Source: Gammaproteobacteria bacterium (GTDB lineage Bacteria > Pseudomonadota > Gammaproteobacteria > RBG-16-57-12). Taken from it: a DNA stretch of 52,229 nt. The DNA lies in the NCBI GenBank assembly GCA_022712945.1, contig JAFLJP010000159.1, positions 1-52,229 on the forward strand, written 5' to 3'. Shown here in pieces: positions 42,004-51,889 of this stretch (its first letter is position 1; each line of letters opens with the position of its first letter). The position numbers and the translations under genes were made by a program. The notes below the pieces were generated by a model that was not told the DNA's origin, made no database searches, and saw only the letters and a program-made list of their open reading frames with translations.

Positions 42004-44001
42004 ATGATCCCTGAGATTGGTCATGTTTCATTAGTCCTAGCGCTCTGTATGGCAGTGGTGTTAAGTACCCTGCCAATAGTCGGGGCTGCTAAGGGTATCC
42101 GCCCTTGGATGGTACTTGCCCGCCCGGTTGCAACCGGGCTGTTTGTCTTCATGATGATTTCATATGTCTGCCTGACTTATGCCTTCATTACCGATGATTT
42201 CTCCGTTTTGTATGTGGCGGGACACTCTAACAGTCACCTCCCCATTCAATATAAGATAGCCGGTGTTTGGGGCGGGCATGAAGGTTCGATGCTGTTCTGG
42301 GTGACATCACTCAGTATCTGGATTGTTGCTGTTGCCACTTTTAGTCGTAATCTGCCACTGGATATGGTCGCCCGTGTGTTAGGTGTGATGGGGGTGATCA
42401 GCGTCGGCTTTATTCTGTTCATGTTGCTGACATCAGATCCATTTGATCGCCTCTTTCCAGCGGCACTCGATGGTCGTGATCTCAACCCGCTACTGCAGGA
42501 TCCTGGTTTGATTATCCATCCGCCGATGCTCTATCTCGGCTATGTCGGTTTTGCAGTGGCCTTTGCCTTTGCTATTGCGGCGTTACTGAGTGGTCGACTT
42601 GATTCAACATGGGCTCGTTGGTCACGCCCCTGGACGACGTTGGCATGGGTTTTCTTAACAATTGGGATCGCCCTTGGCTCCTGGTGGGCCTATTACGAAC
42701 TGGGCTGGGGCGGCTGGTGGTTCTGGGATCCGGTTGAAAATGCCTCCTTTATGCCGTGGCTGGTTGGTACCGCACTGTTGCATTCATTAGCGGTGACCGA
42801 AAAACGGGGTAGTTTTAAAAACTGGACTGTTTTGCTGGCGATCTTTGCCTTTTCATTAAGTCTGCTGGGTGCCTTCCTGGTTCGTTCAGGCGTACTGACC
42901 TCAGTGCACGCCTTTGCAACCGATCCTGAACGTGGTGGCTTTATTCTCATGTTCCTGCTGGTTACCATCGGTGTTTCATTAGCGCTTTACGCTTGGCGTG
43001 CGCCGAAAGTGGGCCTTGGTGGTCATTTTCAACTGTTTTCACGTGAGTCACTACTGTTGACCAATAACGTTTTGTTTGTTGTTGCCATGGCAGCGGTGCT
43101 ACTTGGTACGCTTTATCCTCTGCTGCTGGATGCCATGGGGATGGGTAAGATTTCAGTTGGGCCACCCTACTTTAACGCTGTTTTCATTCCACTGATGTTG
43201 CCGCTGCTATTTTTGATGGGGGTTGGCCCGTTAGCCCGTTGGAAAGGAGCCTCGGTTCCTGATCTTTGGATACGCCTTCGCTGGGCATTTATCTCATCGA
43301 TTATCATTGGTCTGTTATTACCGTTTACGATGGGTGAGTGGCATGCGATGACCAGCGTCGCTTTGATTCTTGCGGTATGGATAATGGCCTCTATGATTCG
43401 TCAGTTCTATGAGCGTCTCACTGCTGCGAGTAGCAAAGGCTCCATCCTTGCTCGATTGGGACAAATCCCGCGCAACTTTTATGGCATGCAGTTGGCGCAT
43501 CTTGGCATCGCTGTCTTCGTTGTTGGTGTGGCGATGGTTGAGACCTATGAACAAGAAAAAGATATGCGCATGGAGGTTGGTCAGACAGTTGAAATGGATG
43601 GTTATGTGTTCCGCTTTGATGGTGTAGCCATGGTGCCTGGGCCAAACTATGACTCGAATATGGGAACAATTCAGGTTCTCAAAAATGGTGAAGAGTACGT
43701 TGTTCTGAATCCGGAAAAACGGATTTATCGTATTCAAACCATGCCGATGACGGAAGCAGGGATTGATAGCGGAATATTCCGTGACCTCTACGTCTCACTG
43801 GGCGAGCCAGTTGGAAATGGTGCATGGAGTGTCCGTGTCTACTACAAACCGTTTGTTAACTGGATTTGGGGTGGATGTATGATCATGGCGCTGGGTGGCT
43901 TGGTTTCTGTAATGGATCGGCGCTATCGTGTTCGTGCCAAGAAAAAACCAGCAACAAGTGCTGAGCCATCTACAGCCGTTGAGGGGGGGGGTAATGTTTA
44001 A
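42004..44001 (+). CDS. ccmF: Cytochrome c haem lyase subunit CcmF
   Basis: 665 residues with about 15 membrane helices. The WWD motif reads GWGGWWFWDPVENASFMPW near residue 235-255, with conserved His in periplasmic loops (GVWGGHEGSMLFW, IIHPPMLYLGY, LLHSLAVTEKRG). It joins haem from CcmE to apo-cytochrome. A gap of about 100 bases separates it from ccmE. Nine G at the 3' end run into the start of ccmG, which overlaps by eight bases. Confidence 0.97.
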   Translation: MIPEIGHVSLVLALCMAVVLSTLPIVGAAKGIRPWMVLARPVATGLFVFMMISYVCLTYAFITDDFSVLYVAGHSNSHLPIQYKIAGVWGGHEGSMLFWVTSLSIWIVAVATFSRNLPLDMVARVLGVMGVISVGFILFMLLTSDPFDRLFPAALDGRDLNPLLQDPGLIIHPPMLYLGYVGFAVAFAFAIAALLSGRLDSTWARWSRPWTTLAWVFLTIGIALGSWWAYYELGWGGWWFWDPVENASFMPWLVGTALLHSLAVTEKRGSFKNWTVLLAIFAFSLSLLGAFLVRSGVLTSVHAFATDPERGGFILMFLLVTIGVSLALYAWRAPKVGLGGHFQLFSRESLLLTNNVLFVVAMAAVLLGTLYPLLLDAMGMGKISVGPPYFNAVFIPLMLPLLFLMGVGPLARWKGASVPDLWIRLRWAFISSIIIGLLLPFTMGEWHAMTSVALILAVWIMASMIRQFYERLTAASSKGSILARLGQIPRNFYGMQLAHLGIAVFVVGVAMVETYEQEKDMRMEVGQTVEMDGYVFRFDGVAMVPGPNYDSNMGTIQVLKNGEEYVVLNPEKRIYRIQTMPMTEAGIDSGIFRDLYVSLGEPVGNGAWSVRVYYKPFVNWIWGGCMIMALGGLVSVMDRRYRVRAKKKPATSAEPSTAVEGGGNV

Positions 44002-44569
44002 GTATGTCATTCCGTTGATTCTATTTTTGGTACTAGCCGGTTTTTTGTACGCGGGCCTAAGCCTCAAACCGCGTGAAGTGCCATCACCTTTCATTGGTAA
44101 ATCAGCGCCTGAGTTTAATTTGCCACAGTTGATGCAGCCTGAAAAAAGCATCAGCCGTGACGAACTTCTGGGTAAAGTTTATCTGCTGAATGTGTGGGCA
44201 TCGTGGTGTGTGACCTGTAAATATGAGCACCCTTTGCTAATGGAGCTTCAGCGATCAGGTTTGATTGATGTTTATGGCCTCAATTATAAAGATAAACGTG
44301 AAGACGCACGGTTGGTACTGCGCAGTACCGGTAACCCCTATGTTGCGAATGCCTATGACGAAGATGGTCGTGTGGGCATCGACTACGGGGTGACAGGTAC
44401 ACCGGAAACATTTTTGATTGATAAAAATGGAACCGTCGTTCATAAAATAATCGGCTCCTTAACACCGGACGACCTTCGTAACTGTATTCTTCCGTTGGTT
44501 GAGCAGCTTAGAAAGGCGGATTCAAACAACCAGGTTTCGCGGGAGGCGGTTGAAGCATGTGTTTCATGA
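43994..44569 (+). CDS. ccmG: Thiol:disulphide interchange protein CcmG (DsbE)
   Basis: 191 residues with an N-terminal anchor, a thioredoxin fold and the active site VWASWCVTCKYEHP (Cys72 and Cys75), preceded by FIGKSAPEFNLPQL. The cis-Pro loop is VTGTPETFLID. It reduces apo-cytochrome cysteines in System I. It overlaps ccmF and ccmH. Confidence 0.96.
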   Translation: MFKYVIPLILFLVLAGFLYAGLSLKPREVPSPFIGKSAPEFNLPQLMQPEKSISRDELLGKVYLLNVWASWCVTCKYEHPLLMELQRSGLIDVYGLNYKDKREDARLVLRSTGNPYVANAYDEDGRVGIDYGVTGTPETFLIDKNGTVVHKIIGSLTPDDLRNCILPLVEQLRKADSNNQVSREAVEACVS

Positions 44570-45054
44570 GGCTAATTCAGGTTTTAAGTGCAGGGCTGCT
44601 GTTGCTATTGGCCGCATCAGTGGTTGCCAACGAAGCAGCACCGATGGCAAAAGATCCGGTTCTTGAAGCGCGTGTCATGGCTATTTCAGATGAGCTTCGT
44701 TGTCTGGTGTGTCAGAACCAAACCATTGCAGATTCAGATGCCGAACTTGCCGTTGATCTTCGCAATCAAGTGCGTGAAATGATTGTGGCGGGCAAAAATG
44801 AGGATGAAATTATTGACTATATGGTGGTGCGCTACGGTGATTTTATTCGCTATCGTCCGCCAGTACAGCCGACCACTTATGTTCTTTGGTTTGGTCCCTT
44901 CATTCTTTTTGCGGTTGGTCTAGGGGTTCTGATTCTGAATATTAGATCTCGTCGTCGAAATACGAGTGAGACAGATGAAGAGCAACTCTCAACAGATGAG
45001 CGAGAGCGGGTCCAAACACTATTAAAGCAGACGTCAGGAGATGAAAATAAATGA
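44557..45054 (+). CDS. ccmH: Cytochrome c maturation protein CcmH
   Basis: 165 residues. A signal peptide precedes the redox motif LRCLVCQNQ (Cys49 and Cys52), then IADSDAELAVDLR and a C-terminal membrane helix (VLWFGPFILFAVGLGVLILN). It acts with CcmG on apo-cytochrome thiols. ATG 44557 has GGAGG 11 bases upstream; ATG 44566, within ATGA, is an alternative. Confidence 0.96.
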   Translation: MCFMRLIQVLSAGLLLLLAASVVANEAAPMAKDPVLEARVMAISDELRCLVCQNQTIADSDAELAVDLRNQVREMIVAGKNEDEIIDYMVVRYGDFIRYRPPVQPTTYVLWFGPFILFAVGLGVLILNIRSRRRNTSETDEEQLSTDERERVQTLLKQTSGDENK

Positions 45055-46310
45055 TGTTTTTCTGGGTTATTGTCGTACTGCTTATTGTCGCAGCACTGCT
45101 ATTTATTATTCCACCCCTGTTTCAAGGGGAAGAAGAGAGTATCACTGCGGATAGGGTGAAACGTGATGAGTTGAGTATTGCTGTTTTTAAAGATCAAGTG
45201 GCCGAGCTTGAGCGTGATCTAAACAGTGGTACCTTGAGTCAGGAGCAGTTTGAACTGGCAAAGCAGGATATTGAACGTGAATTGCTTGAGTCCACTCAAG
45301 CCGAACAGGCAATGCAGAGTGGTGGTGATGAAATCGCCAGCGCCATGGCTGCAAAGGCTTCCGCGTGGGTGATTATTATTGCTTTGCCAATATTAACCAT
45401 CACTTTTTATAAATCATTTGGTGGTGGCCCGGAGGCATTTGACCCTTCATTAATTCAGCAACAGGTTAATGCGGAAAGTCATCAGGGCAGTGATGTTGAA
45501 GAGATGATCGCGACATTGACCCAGCGGTTAGAAGCGAACCCAGATGATGCAGAAGGGTGGGCAATGCTCGGTCGCTCCTACTACTTTGTTCAGCAATACG
45601 ATACTTCTGCTAAAGCATATGGCAATGCTATTGCCAAACTGTCCGTTGAGAGTGCTGATCTGTATGCCGATTATGCCGATGCAAAAGCGCTAGCCAATAA
45701 CCGCAGCCTTCAAGGAAAGCCGATGGAGGCAGTGGTACGTGCGATACAAATCGACCCCAATCACACAAAGTCATTGTGGTTGGCGGGCACGGGCGCTTAT
45801 CAGGCAAAAGATTGGCAAAAAACCAAACAGTACTGGGAACATCTCTTAACCCTGATGCCCCAGGGCAGTGAAAATGCACAGATGATTGAGGCTAACCTCC
45901 GAGAGGTGTACCAATTTATGGGTCAGGCAGCGCCTCAACAAGGTGCTACTAACGCGGCTTCTGGCATGGCGGTGAGCGGAACAGTGGAGCTGGATCCAGC
46001 GGTTAGTGCACATGTTTCACCTGACGATGTGGTGTTTATTTTTGCTCGTGCGGCTAGCGGCCCAAAAATGCCGCTGGCGATACTGCGTAAGCAAGTGCGT
46101 GATTTGCCGATGACATTTACTCTGGATGATTCAATGGCGATGACACCTGAGATGAAAATGTCCAACTTTCCCGAGTTGGTTATTGGTGCGCGGGTGAGTC
46201 AATCGGGTACGGCAATGCCAGAAGCGGGTGATATTGAAGGCCTTAGTGGCACTATCCGCTTGTCAGATGGCAATGAAGTTAACCTGATTATCAGTGATAT
46301 TATTAAGTAA
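45051..46310 (+). CDS. ccmI: Cytochrome c maturation protein CcmI (TPR apo-cytochrome chaperone)
   Basis: 419 residues: two membrane helices at about 1-22 and 99-118 with a cytoplasmic coiled loop between them (QVAELERDLNSGTLSQEQFE), then periplasmic TPRs (DDAEGWAMLGRSYYFVQQYDTSAKAYGNA) and a C-terminal beta domain (VSGTVELDPAVSAHVSPDDVVFIFARA). It delivers apo-cytochrome c to CcmFH. Last gene of the operon. Confidence 0.94.
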   Translation: MMFFWVIVVLLIVAALLFIIPPLFQGEEESITADRVKRDELSIAVFKDQVAELERDLNSGTLSQEQFELAKQDIERELLESTQAEQAMQSGGDEIASAMAAKASAWVIIIALPILTITFYKSFGGGPEAFDPSLIQQQVNAESHQGSDVEEMIATLTQRLEANPDDAEGWAMLGRSYYFVQQYDTSAKAYGNAIAKLSVESADLYADYADAKALANNRSLQGKPMEAVVRAIQIDPNHTKSLWLAGTGAYQAKDWQKTKQYWEHLLTLMPQGSENAQMIEANLREVYQFMGQAAPQQGATNAASGMAVSGTVELDPAVSAHVSPDDVVFIFARAASGPKMPLAILRKQVRDLPMTFTLDDSMAMTPEMKMSNFPELVIGARVSQSGTAMPEAGDIEGLSGTIRLSDGNEVNLIISDIIK

Positions 46311-46335
46311 GCCTTTTTGTATAGGCAGACAATCA

Positions 46336-46442
46336 AGACCCCGGTTCGATGACGGCATTTACAGTTGTGATGTAAGAATAATCAGGAGAGGTGGTTATTT
46401 TTCACATTACGGCTGTAGAAAGCGTGAATCGGTCCGGGGTCT
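46336..46442. repeat. Inverted repeat in the gap after ccmI
   Basis: AGACCCCGG (46336-46344) and CCGGGGTCT (46434-46442) are perfect complements about 90 bases apart, with a second matched CGAT a few bases inside. A related CCGGGGTCT also occurs after mnmH near 9370. It may be a small dispersed palindromic element. Confidence 0.4.
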
Positions 46443-46486
46443 CATGTTATATTCACGTTAAAAATAGAGCGTGCAAGGGATAAAAA

Positions 46487-47587
46487 ATGAACCATCGTTT
46501 GGTACTCGCAGTGGCAATAGCCGTCTCCGCATTAAGCGGCTGTAGTGATTCAGATAATGTTACAACCAGCACACCTGTTGAAAATGCAGCCAATACGCAA
46601 GCGCTGCCATTCAAAGTTCAAGATACCTTCCAGGTTGGTGAGGGTGTTTATGTGCGTTCTGTTGCGGAAGACACCACAACCAACTCACTTTGGGTGGGCA
46701 CCTCGGTTGGCGTTCTACAGGTTGACCTGCAAACAAATGACTTGAAAGCGGCATATACCCGGGAAGATGGCCTTGCCAATGAGTACGTTTTTGCTATCTA
46801 CACGGATAGCAAAGGGTACAAGTGGTTTGGAACCGACGGTGGTGGAATGTCACGCTACCGTGATGGCGAGTGGAAAACCTACTTCCCGATGCATGGTCTG
46901 GCCGACTACTGGGTCTACTCTTTTGCGGAACAGAAAGATGGCACAATTTGGGTAGGCACCTGGGCAGGGCTTAATCGCATTGATGGTGAAACGGAAGTTT
47001 TCACTACTTATCTTGAAGAGCTGGTGAACGAATGGGTCTATGGACTCGACATTGATGATCAGGACCGGGTCTGGATTGGTACAGAGGGCGGCGTCAATAT
47101 GTATGATGGTACGACTTGGCACGTCTGGACGCACCAAGAGGGCTTGGGGGCATCCAATGGCACTTCCCTGCCGGTGAGTGATAATACCGGCTTGGGTACC
47201 CGCAGTCGCCATGACCTGAGCATTACCACCAATGGTGTTGATACCTATAACCCGAACTATGTTTTTGATATTGAAGTGGCTAGCGATGGCGCTGTTTGGG
47301 CAGGTACCTGGGGTGGTGGCGTTGGTCGCTATGATGAGACAGGCTGGACAAACTATACGACAAGAGAAGGGCTGGCTGGAAACATTGTATATAGCATTGC
47401 TGAAAGTGCTGATGGTACGCTTTGGTTTGGCACCAACCGTGGTCTGAGCAGCTATGATGGTAGTCGCTGGGTCAGCTATGACACTAGTGATGGCCTGTTA
47501 GATAGCAATGTTTACGACATCACCGTGACGCAAGACAATCGAGTGTGGGTCGGAACCCGAAACGGTGTGGCCGTTCTTGCGCAATAA
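46487..47587 (+). CDS. Lipoprotein made of two-component-regulator propeller repeats
   Basis: 366 residues. The lipobox LSGC is near residue 19, then about a dozen short propeller repeats of the W-x-G-T type (NSLWVGTSVGVLQVD, YKWFGTDGGGMSRYRDGEW, TIWVGTWAGLNRID, RVWIGTEGGVNMYDG, TLWFGTNRGLSSYDG, RVWVGTRNGVAVL). These repeats are usually the sensor domains of hybrid kinases, but here no membrane helix, kinase or response domain follows. It is anchored outside the cytoplasm. It is followed by a related protein and may form part of the electron transfer or envelope assembly encoded upstream. Confidence 0.85.
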   Translation: MNHRLVLAVAIAVSALSGCSDSDNVTTSTPVENAANTQALPFKVQDTFQVGEGVYVRSVAEDTTTNSLWVGTSVGVLQVDLQTNDLKAAYTREDGLANEYVFAIYTDSKGYKWFGTDGGGMSRYRDGEWKTYFPMHGLADYWVYSFAEQKDGTIWVGTWAGLNRIDGETEVFTTYLEELVNEWVYGLDIDDQDRVWIGTEGGVNMYDGTTWHVWTHQEGLGASNGTSLPVSDNTGLGTRSRHDLSITTNGVDTYNPNYVFDIEVASDGAVWAGTWGGGVGRYDETGWTNYTTREGLAGNIVYSIAESADGTLWFGTNRGLSSYDGSRWVSYDTSDGLLDSNVYDITVTQDNRVWVGTRNGVAVLAQ

Positions 47588-47693
47588 CTGAAGACCTTCG
47601 CACGAAAGATAGTTTTCGCTCCAGCAAGGAAAATATGAATCGTGCAAAGCTCTCAAATGATTTGAAATAGATAAAACTTAGAAGGAAGCAGAC

Positions 47694-48935
47694 ATGAATT
47701 TTAAGACTCTGGGGATTGTTATTGCTGTCGCTGCCGTTGTGGGTGGCCTAGCTTATAATGCGGGAACCAATCAAACGGCAACAGTCGCTACGCCCATGCC
47801 AGCATCTCAACAGAGTGTTGCGGCAATGGCGCGCCCTGCTGCTAATGCGCCTGTGCTTCCTGCCGCAGCACAACAGCCCGCGTTTCCTGCGGGGCACAGT
47901 GCTTACGAGCGTTTTACCCACTTTAATGTTGGCCAGCGTAACGTTAAAAGTATCTTCGCTGATGGGGGTATTGTCTGGGTTGGCACATCAGGTGGTGTCA
48001 TTGAATACCACATTGCTACCGGCCAGCATATTTCACACAATGTTGACAGTAATGCTCTGCTCTCTAACGGTGTTTTTCATGTGAGTAAAATTGGTGACAA
48101 GATTGCTGCTGGCACCTACGGTGGCGGGCTGAGTCTCTACGACACCAACAAAAAAACCTGGAAAAATTATAATATTCCAGAAGGTTTGGGTGATCAGTTT
48201 GTTTATGACGCCTTAACCACTAAAAACGGTGATGTTTGGGTAGCAACCTGGTCGGGTGCCACGCTGATTCGTGGTGGCAAGATGGATGACCCCGATGCCT
48301 GGATCACCCATACCGTGAAAAATACCAATAACGGTTTAGCCAATGATTGGGTCTATGGGCTTCAAGAGGGTAAAAATGGTGATATCTGGCTGGGTACTGA
48401 GGGTGGGTTAACCCTCTTCCGCGATGGTAAATGGAGCTCCTGGAACCATGATGATGGTTTGGGTGCTAAATATGATGAGGTTAAGGATGATATCAAATTC
48501 ACCAATGATCCAGGGGATGCCAGTAAGCACCACGCACGACAAAAGGTAGAGCAAGGCCTGGAAGATGTCGATATTGCATTCAACCCCAACTACATTATCT
48601 CAATGGTTATTGATGATGATGGTAACGTCTGGAATGGCACCTGGGGTGCGGGTCTGTCGATGTTTGATGGTGAAAAATGGACTACCTATACCCAGTCAGA
48701 TGGTTTGCCAGCTAATCACATCTTCATGCTACATAAAGATAAATTTGGCGATATTTGGGCGGGAACCAGCAAAGGTCTAGCCAAGTTCAAGGGGCATGGT
48801 AAAGGCTTTGATGTGAAGACCAAACTGGATGGCCTCTTTAGCGATAACGTCTTCTCCATGGCCGAGGCTGACGATGGTTCAGTATGGTTGGGTAGCTTTG
48901 GTGGCGTAACGCTTTTCCGTGAGTTTGAATATTAA
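47694..48935 (+). CDS. Exported or membrane-anchored two-component-regulator propeller protein
   Basis: 413 residues. One N-terminal hydrophobic helix (LGIVIAVAAVVGGLAYNAG) acts as anchor or signal, and an Ala/Pro-rich linker follows. Propeller repeats like those of the preceding protein come next (GIVWVGTSGGVIEYH, DVWVATWSGATLI, DIWLGTEGGLTLFRDGKWSSW, NVWNGTWGAGLSMFDGEKWTTY, SVWLGSFGGVTLF). A charged insertion of about 30 residues (DDIKFTNDPGDASKHHARQK) matches an insertion at the same place in the neighbour, so the two arose by duplication. No kinase domain is present. A strong terminator follows. Confidence 0.83.
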   Translation: MNFKTLGIVIAVAAVVGGLAYNAGTNQTATVATPMPASQQSVAAMARPAANAPVLPAAAQQPAFPAGHSAYERFTHFNVGQRNVKSIFADGGIVWVGTSGGVIEYHIATGQHISHNVDSNALLSNGVFHVSKIGDKIAAGTYGGGLSLYDTNKKTWKNYNIPEGLGDQFVYDALTTKNGDVWVATWSGATLIRGGKMDDPDAWITHTVKNTNNGLANDWVYGLQEGKNGDIWLGTEGGLTLFRDGKWSSWNHDDGLGAKYDEVKDDIKFTNDPGDASKHHARQKVEQGLEDVDIAFNPNYIISMVIDDDGNVWNGTWGAGLSMFDGEKWTTYTQSDGLPANHIFMLHKDKFGDIWAGTSKGLAKFKGHGKGFDVKTKLDGLFSDNVFSMAEADDGSVWLGSFGGVTLFREFEY

Positions 48936-48949
48936 CCTGAACTAAACCG

Positions 48950-48986
48950 AAAGCCCCGCTTCAGCGCGCTGAAGCGGGGCTTTTTT
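48950..48986 (+). terminator. Intrinsic terminator after the propeller genes
   Basis: AAAGCCCCGCTTCAGC pairs almost perfectly with GCTGAAGCGGGGCTTTT around a central GC, followed by TTTTTT to 48986. It closes the rightward block that begins with the ccm operon. Confidence 0.95.
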
Positions 48987-49053
48987 ATTGGGTTTTTCCA
49001 ATCATTTTTGCCTTGCAGGAACAAAAACTATTTTTCGTGAAAAGGCCCCAATG

Positions 49054-49425
49054 TTATTTCACCCCCTGAGCCTTCATCTCCTGATAACCACCGGCATTTA
49101 ATACATTGTTAAAGCCAGCCTGGCGAAGAATCGCTTCGGCCTTTCCTGCGCGGCCACCGCTACGACAGTAGAGAACAATCTCGCGGGTCCTATCATCTCC
49201 CAATTCACTGATTCGACTGGCAAGCTGGTTATGTGGAATCAGTCGTGCATTATCTAAATGCCCCTGGTTGTACTCTTGTGGTGTCCGAACATCAATCAGC
49301 AAGGCACCCTGTTCAATTAATTCCCAAGCTTGTGCTTCAGTTGAAGGGGCATTGCTATCCTGGCTACAAGCAGTGTTTAAAAACAGGCCTATAACCAGTA
49401 TTGAAACAGCGGCTGTGTGTTGCAT
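49054..49425 (-). CDS. Rhodanese-like lipoprotein
   Basis: 123 residues. The lipobox LNTAC (Cys20) places it in the periplasm. A single rhodanese domain follows, with LLIDVRTPQEYNQGH and active loop CRSGGRA (Cys87), close to PspE/GlpE-type sulphurtransferases. Such enzymes can move sulphane sulphur, including to cyanide; given the hcn operon elsewhere in the window this is worth noting, but no link is shown. Confidence 0.92.
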   Translation of the reverse strand: MQHTAAVSILVIGLFLNTACSQDSNAPSTEAQAWELIEQGALLIDVRTPQEYNQGHLDNARLIPHNQLASRISELGDDRTREIVLYCRSGGRAGKAEAILRQAGFNNVLNAGGYQEMKAQGVK

Positions 49426-49461
49426 AAAGATGCTCCCGTGATTAAAAAATGTATTGGTAGA

Positions 49462-50220
49462 TTAGTGACGGATCTTGTACCAAATTAACCCCAGCCACTC
49501 ATGCAGTGCTTGGCGACTATTGTAAAGGGCTCTGGCGGAGGGGATGGTCAAGGTATACCAAGGTCGTTCATTTTTGATAAAGATTGTCGGCGCAGGTATC
49601 ACCGCGATGCCTTCTTTTTTGAAACTGGCAACCGCACGCGGCATATGGATGTTATTGGTGACTAAAAACACTTTGTCTATTCCCAACTGATCTAATAATA
49701 CCTTGGTATAGTATGCATTCTCCCCCGTTGTCTTACTGCGCTCTTCACCTATTACTTCGTCTATATTGAAATCATTGTTTAGCGAATCGGTCATCACCTG
49801 GGCCAGTGACTTTCCTTTATTGCCATAGACAATGCCACCACTGACAATAATGGGTAGTGAGGTTTGGCGATGGAGATAAGCCCCATAGCGTACCCTGAGC
49901 AGGCTATTGCTACCCAAAGTGTCATCACCGTATTCTGGTGCGTTTCTGTATCGCTCAGAGGAGAGAATCACAATCGCTGAGGCATCGTAATGGGAAAGAT
50001 TCGTAGACTTTAACGCGGGGTAAAATTCGAGCGAGTGATTTAAGAAGCCGGCTACCAATGGTGTGCTTAACAGATAACCGGTGACAAGTGTGCTCCATAA
50101 AATAATACGAGCTACTTTGGGAGCACACTTTAATAGCAACAGCCCGAGGGCGAAAAAAAGAAATATCACCCCAGGTGGGAGAAGAAGCTGTTTGATAAGG
50201 TTGGTTATCACGAGTTCCAT
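49462..50220 (-). CDS. DUF218/YdcF-like (ElyC-like) membrane protein
   Basis: 252 residues. Two membrane helices in the first 65 residues (PPGVIFLFFALGLLLLKC; IILWSTLVTGYLLSTPLV) precede a periplasmic DUF218 domain with YDASAIVILSSERY, LPIIVSGGIVYG, ERSKTTGENAYYTKVLL and VFLVTNNIHMPRAVASF. ElyC, a family member, supports envelope synthesis in E. coli. The exact reaction is not known. It may be co-transcribed with the rhodanese gene, 36 bases downstream. Confidence 0.9.
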   Translation of the reverse strand: MELVITNLIKQLLLPPGVIFLFFALGLLLLKCAPKVARIILWSTLVTGYLLSTPLVAGFLNHSLEFYPALKSTNLSHYDASAIVILSSERYRNAPEYGDDTLGSNSLLRVRYGAYLHRQTSLPIIVSGGIVYGNKGKSLAQVMTDSLNNDFNIDEVIGEERSKTTGENAYYTKVLLDQLGIDKVFLVTNNIHMPRAVASFKKEGIAVIPAPTIFIKNERPWYTLTIPSARALYNSRQALHEWLGLIWYKIRH

Positions 50221-50293
50221 AATTCACCATGAGCAAGGGAGAGCGTTGATTCTTTTATGAAGCGCGCAAAGATCTCTAATCGTAATTTAAACG

Positions 50294-51244
<951 letters not shown>

Positions 51245-51385
51245 TCATTTTGGCGATAGAGTACCGAAAGCGATGGGGAATTGCGAGTGAAATGGGTGTG
51301 CCATATGCCGCTATTGCGAGTTATATCACGCGTGTGTTGTTTTTGGTTTGGTTTTATCTATTTGTTTTTAAAGATTATTTTGTGT

Positions 51386-51401
51386 TGGCATGGCTATTGT
51401 A
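51386..51401 (+). promoter_or_regulatory. Sigma-54-type promoter of the candidate small RNA
   Basis: TGGCATGGCTATTGTA has the same matches and the same two deviations from the -24/-12 consensus as the hoxX promoter at 1933 (TGGCATG-N4-TTGT). The start would be near 51411-51413, eight or nine bases before the first hairpin. Confidence 0.62.
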
Positions 51402-51410
51402 TCGTTTTTG

Positions 51411-51546
51411 TTGTCATTAAATAGCGCTCCCCCCCTTGGCGAAAGCCTATGCGCTATTGAGTGATAAGACTTATTGCATTAGCAATGATTCTTCTCCTAC
51501 TTATTTTAAGGCCGATTGCTACTTTGTAGCACCCGGCCTTTTTTTT
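51411..51546 (+). ncRNA. Candidate sigma-54-dependent small RNA with a C-rich loop
   Basis: About 135 bases between a -24/-12 promoter and an intrinsic terminator. First structure: AATAGCGC (51420-51427) pairs with GCGCTATT (51451-51458), enclosing an unpaired TCCCCCCCTT and a small GGC-GAAA-GCC tetraloop hairpin. Second: ATTGC-ATTA-GCAAT (51473-51486). Third is the terminator. The C-rich single strand could pair with Shine-Dalgarno sequences, as C-rich loops of several known small RNAs do. No match to a named RNA family is claimed. Confidence 0.55.
51508..51546 (+). terminator. Intrinsic terminator of the candidate small RNA
   Basis: AAGGCCG (51508-51514) pairs with CGGCCTT (51534-51540); inner GCTAC/GTAGC forms a second stem; eight T run from 51539 to 51546. 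Confidence 0.85.
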
Positions 51547-51889
51547 AACTACGTCATCGCTAACCATTGGGTACTACCGGTTTTTCAAGGTAGTTGCCAC
51601 TGTCCTTGGGCTTTATTATTGCCTTTCAGGCTGAATCGATTCAGCTTTATATTTTTTATGTGCGACCAAAATTAGGCTAATACCTAAATTCTTCAATAAG
51701 CTGCCACTCTCCTTTTGCGTTAACGGATAGAACGAAAAGCCTAACGTTGAAATAACTGCCACTTTCGACAGAATCTTGTGAACTAATTAGTGCCCGCCAG
51801 AAAATGAATGAAATTATTCACGACACCTCAGAATTTTTATCTATCCGCAATAAAATTGAACTAAAATGCGTTGCTTGAGTACAATTTAG

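Noticed and set aside
51436..51675. 79-codon open frame in the last kilobase
   Set aside because: It runs through the small-RNA structure and its terminator and has no ribosome site.
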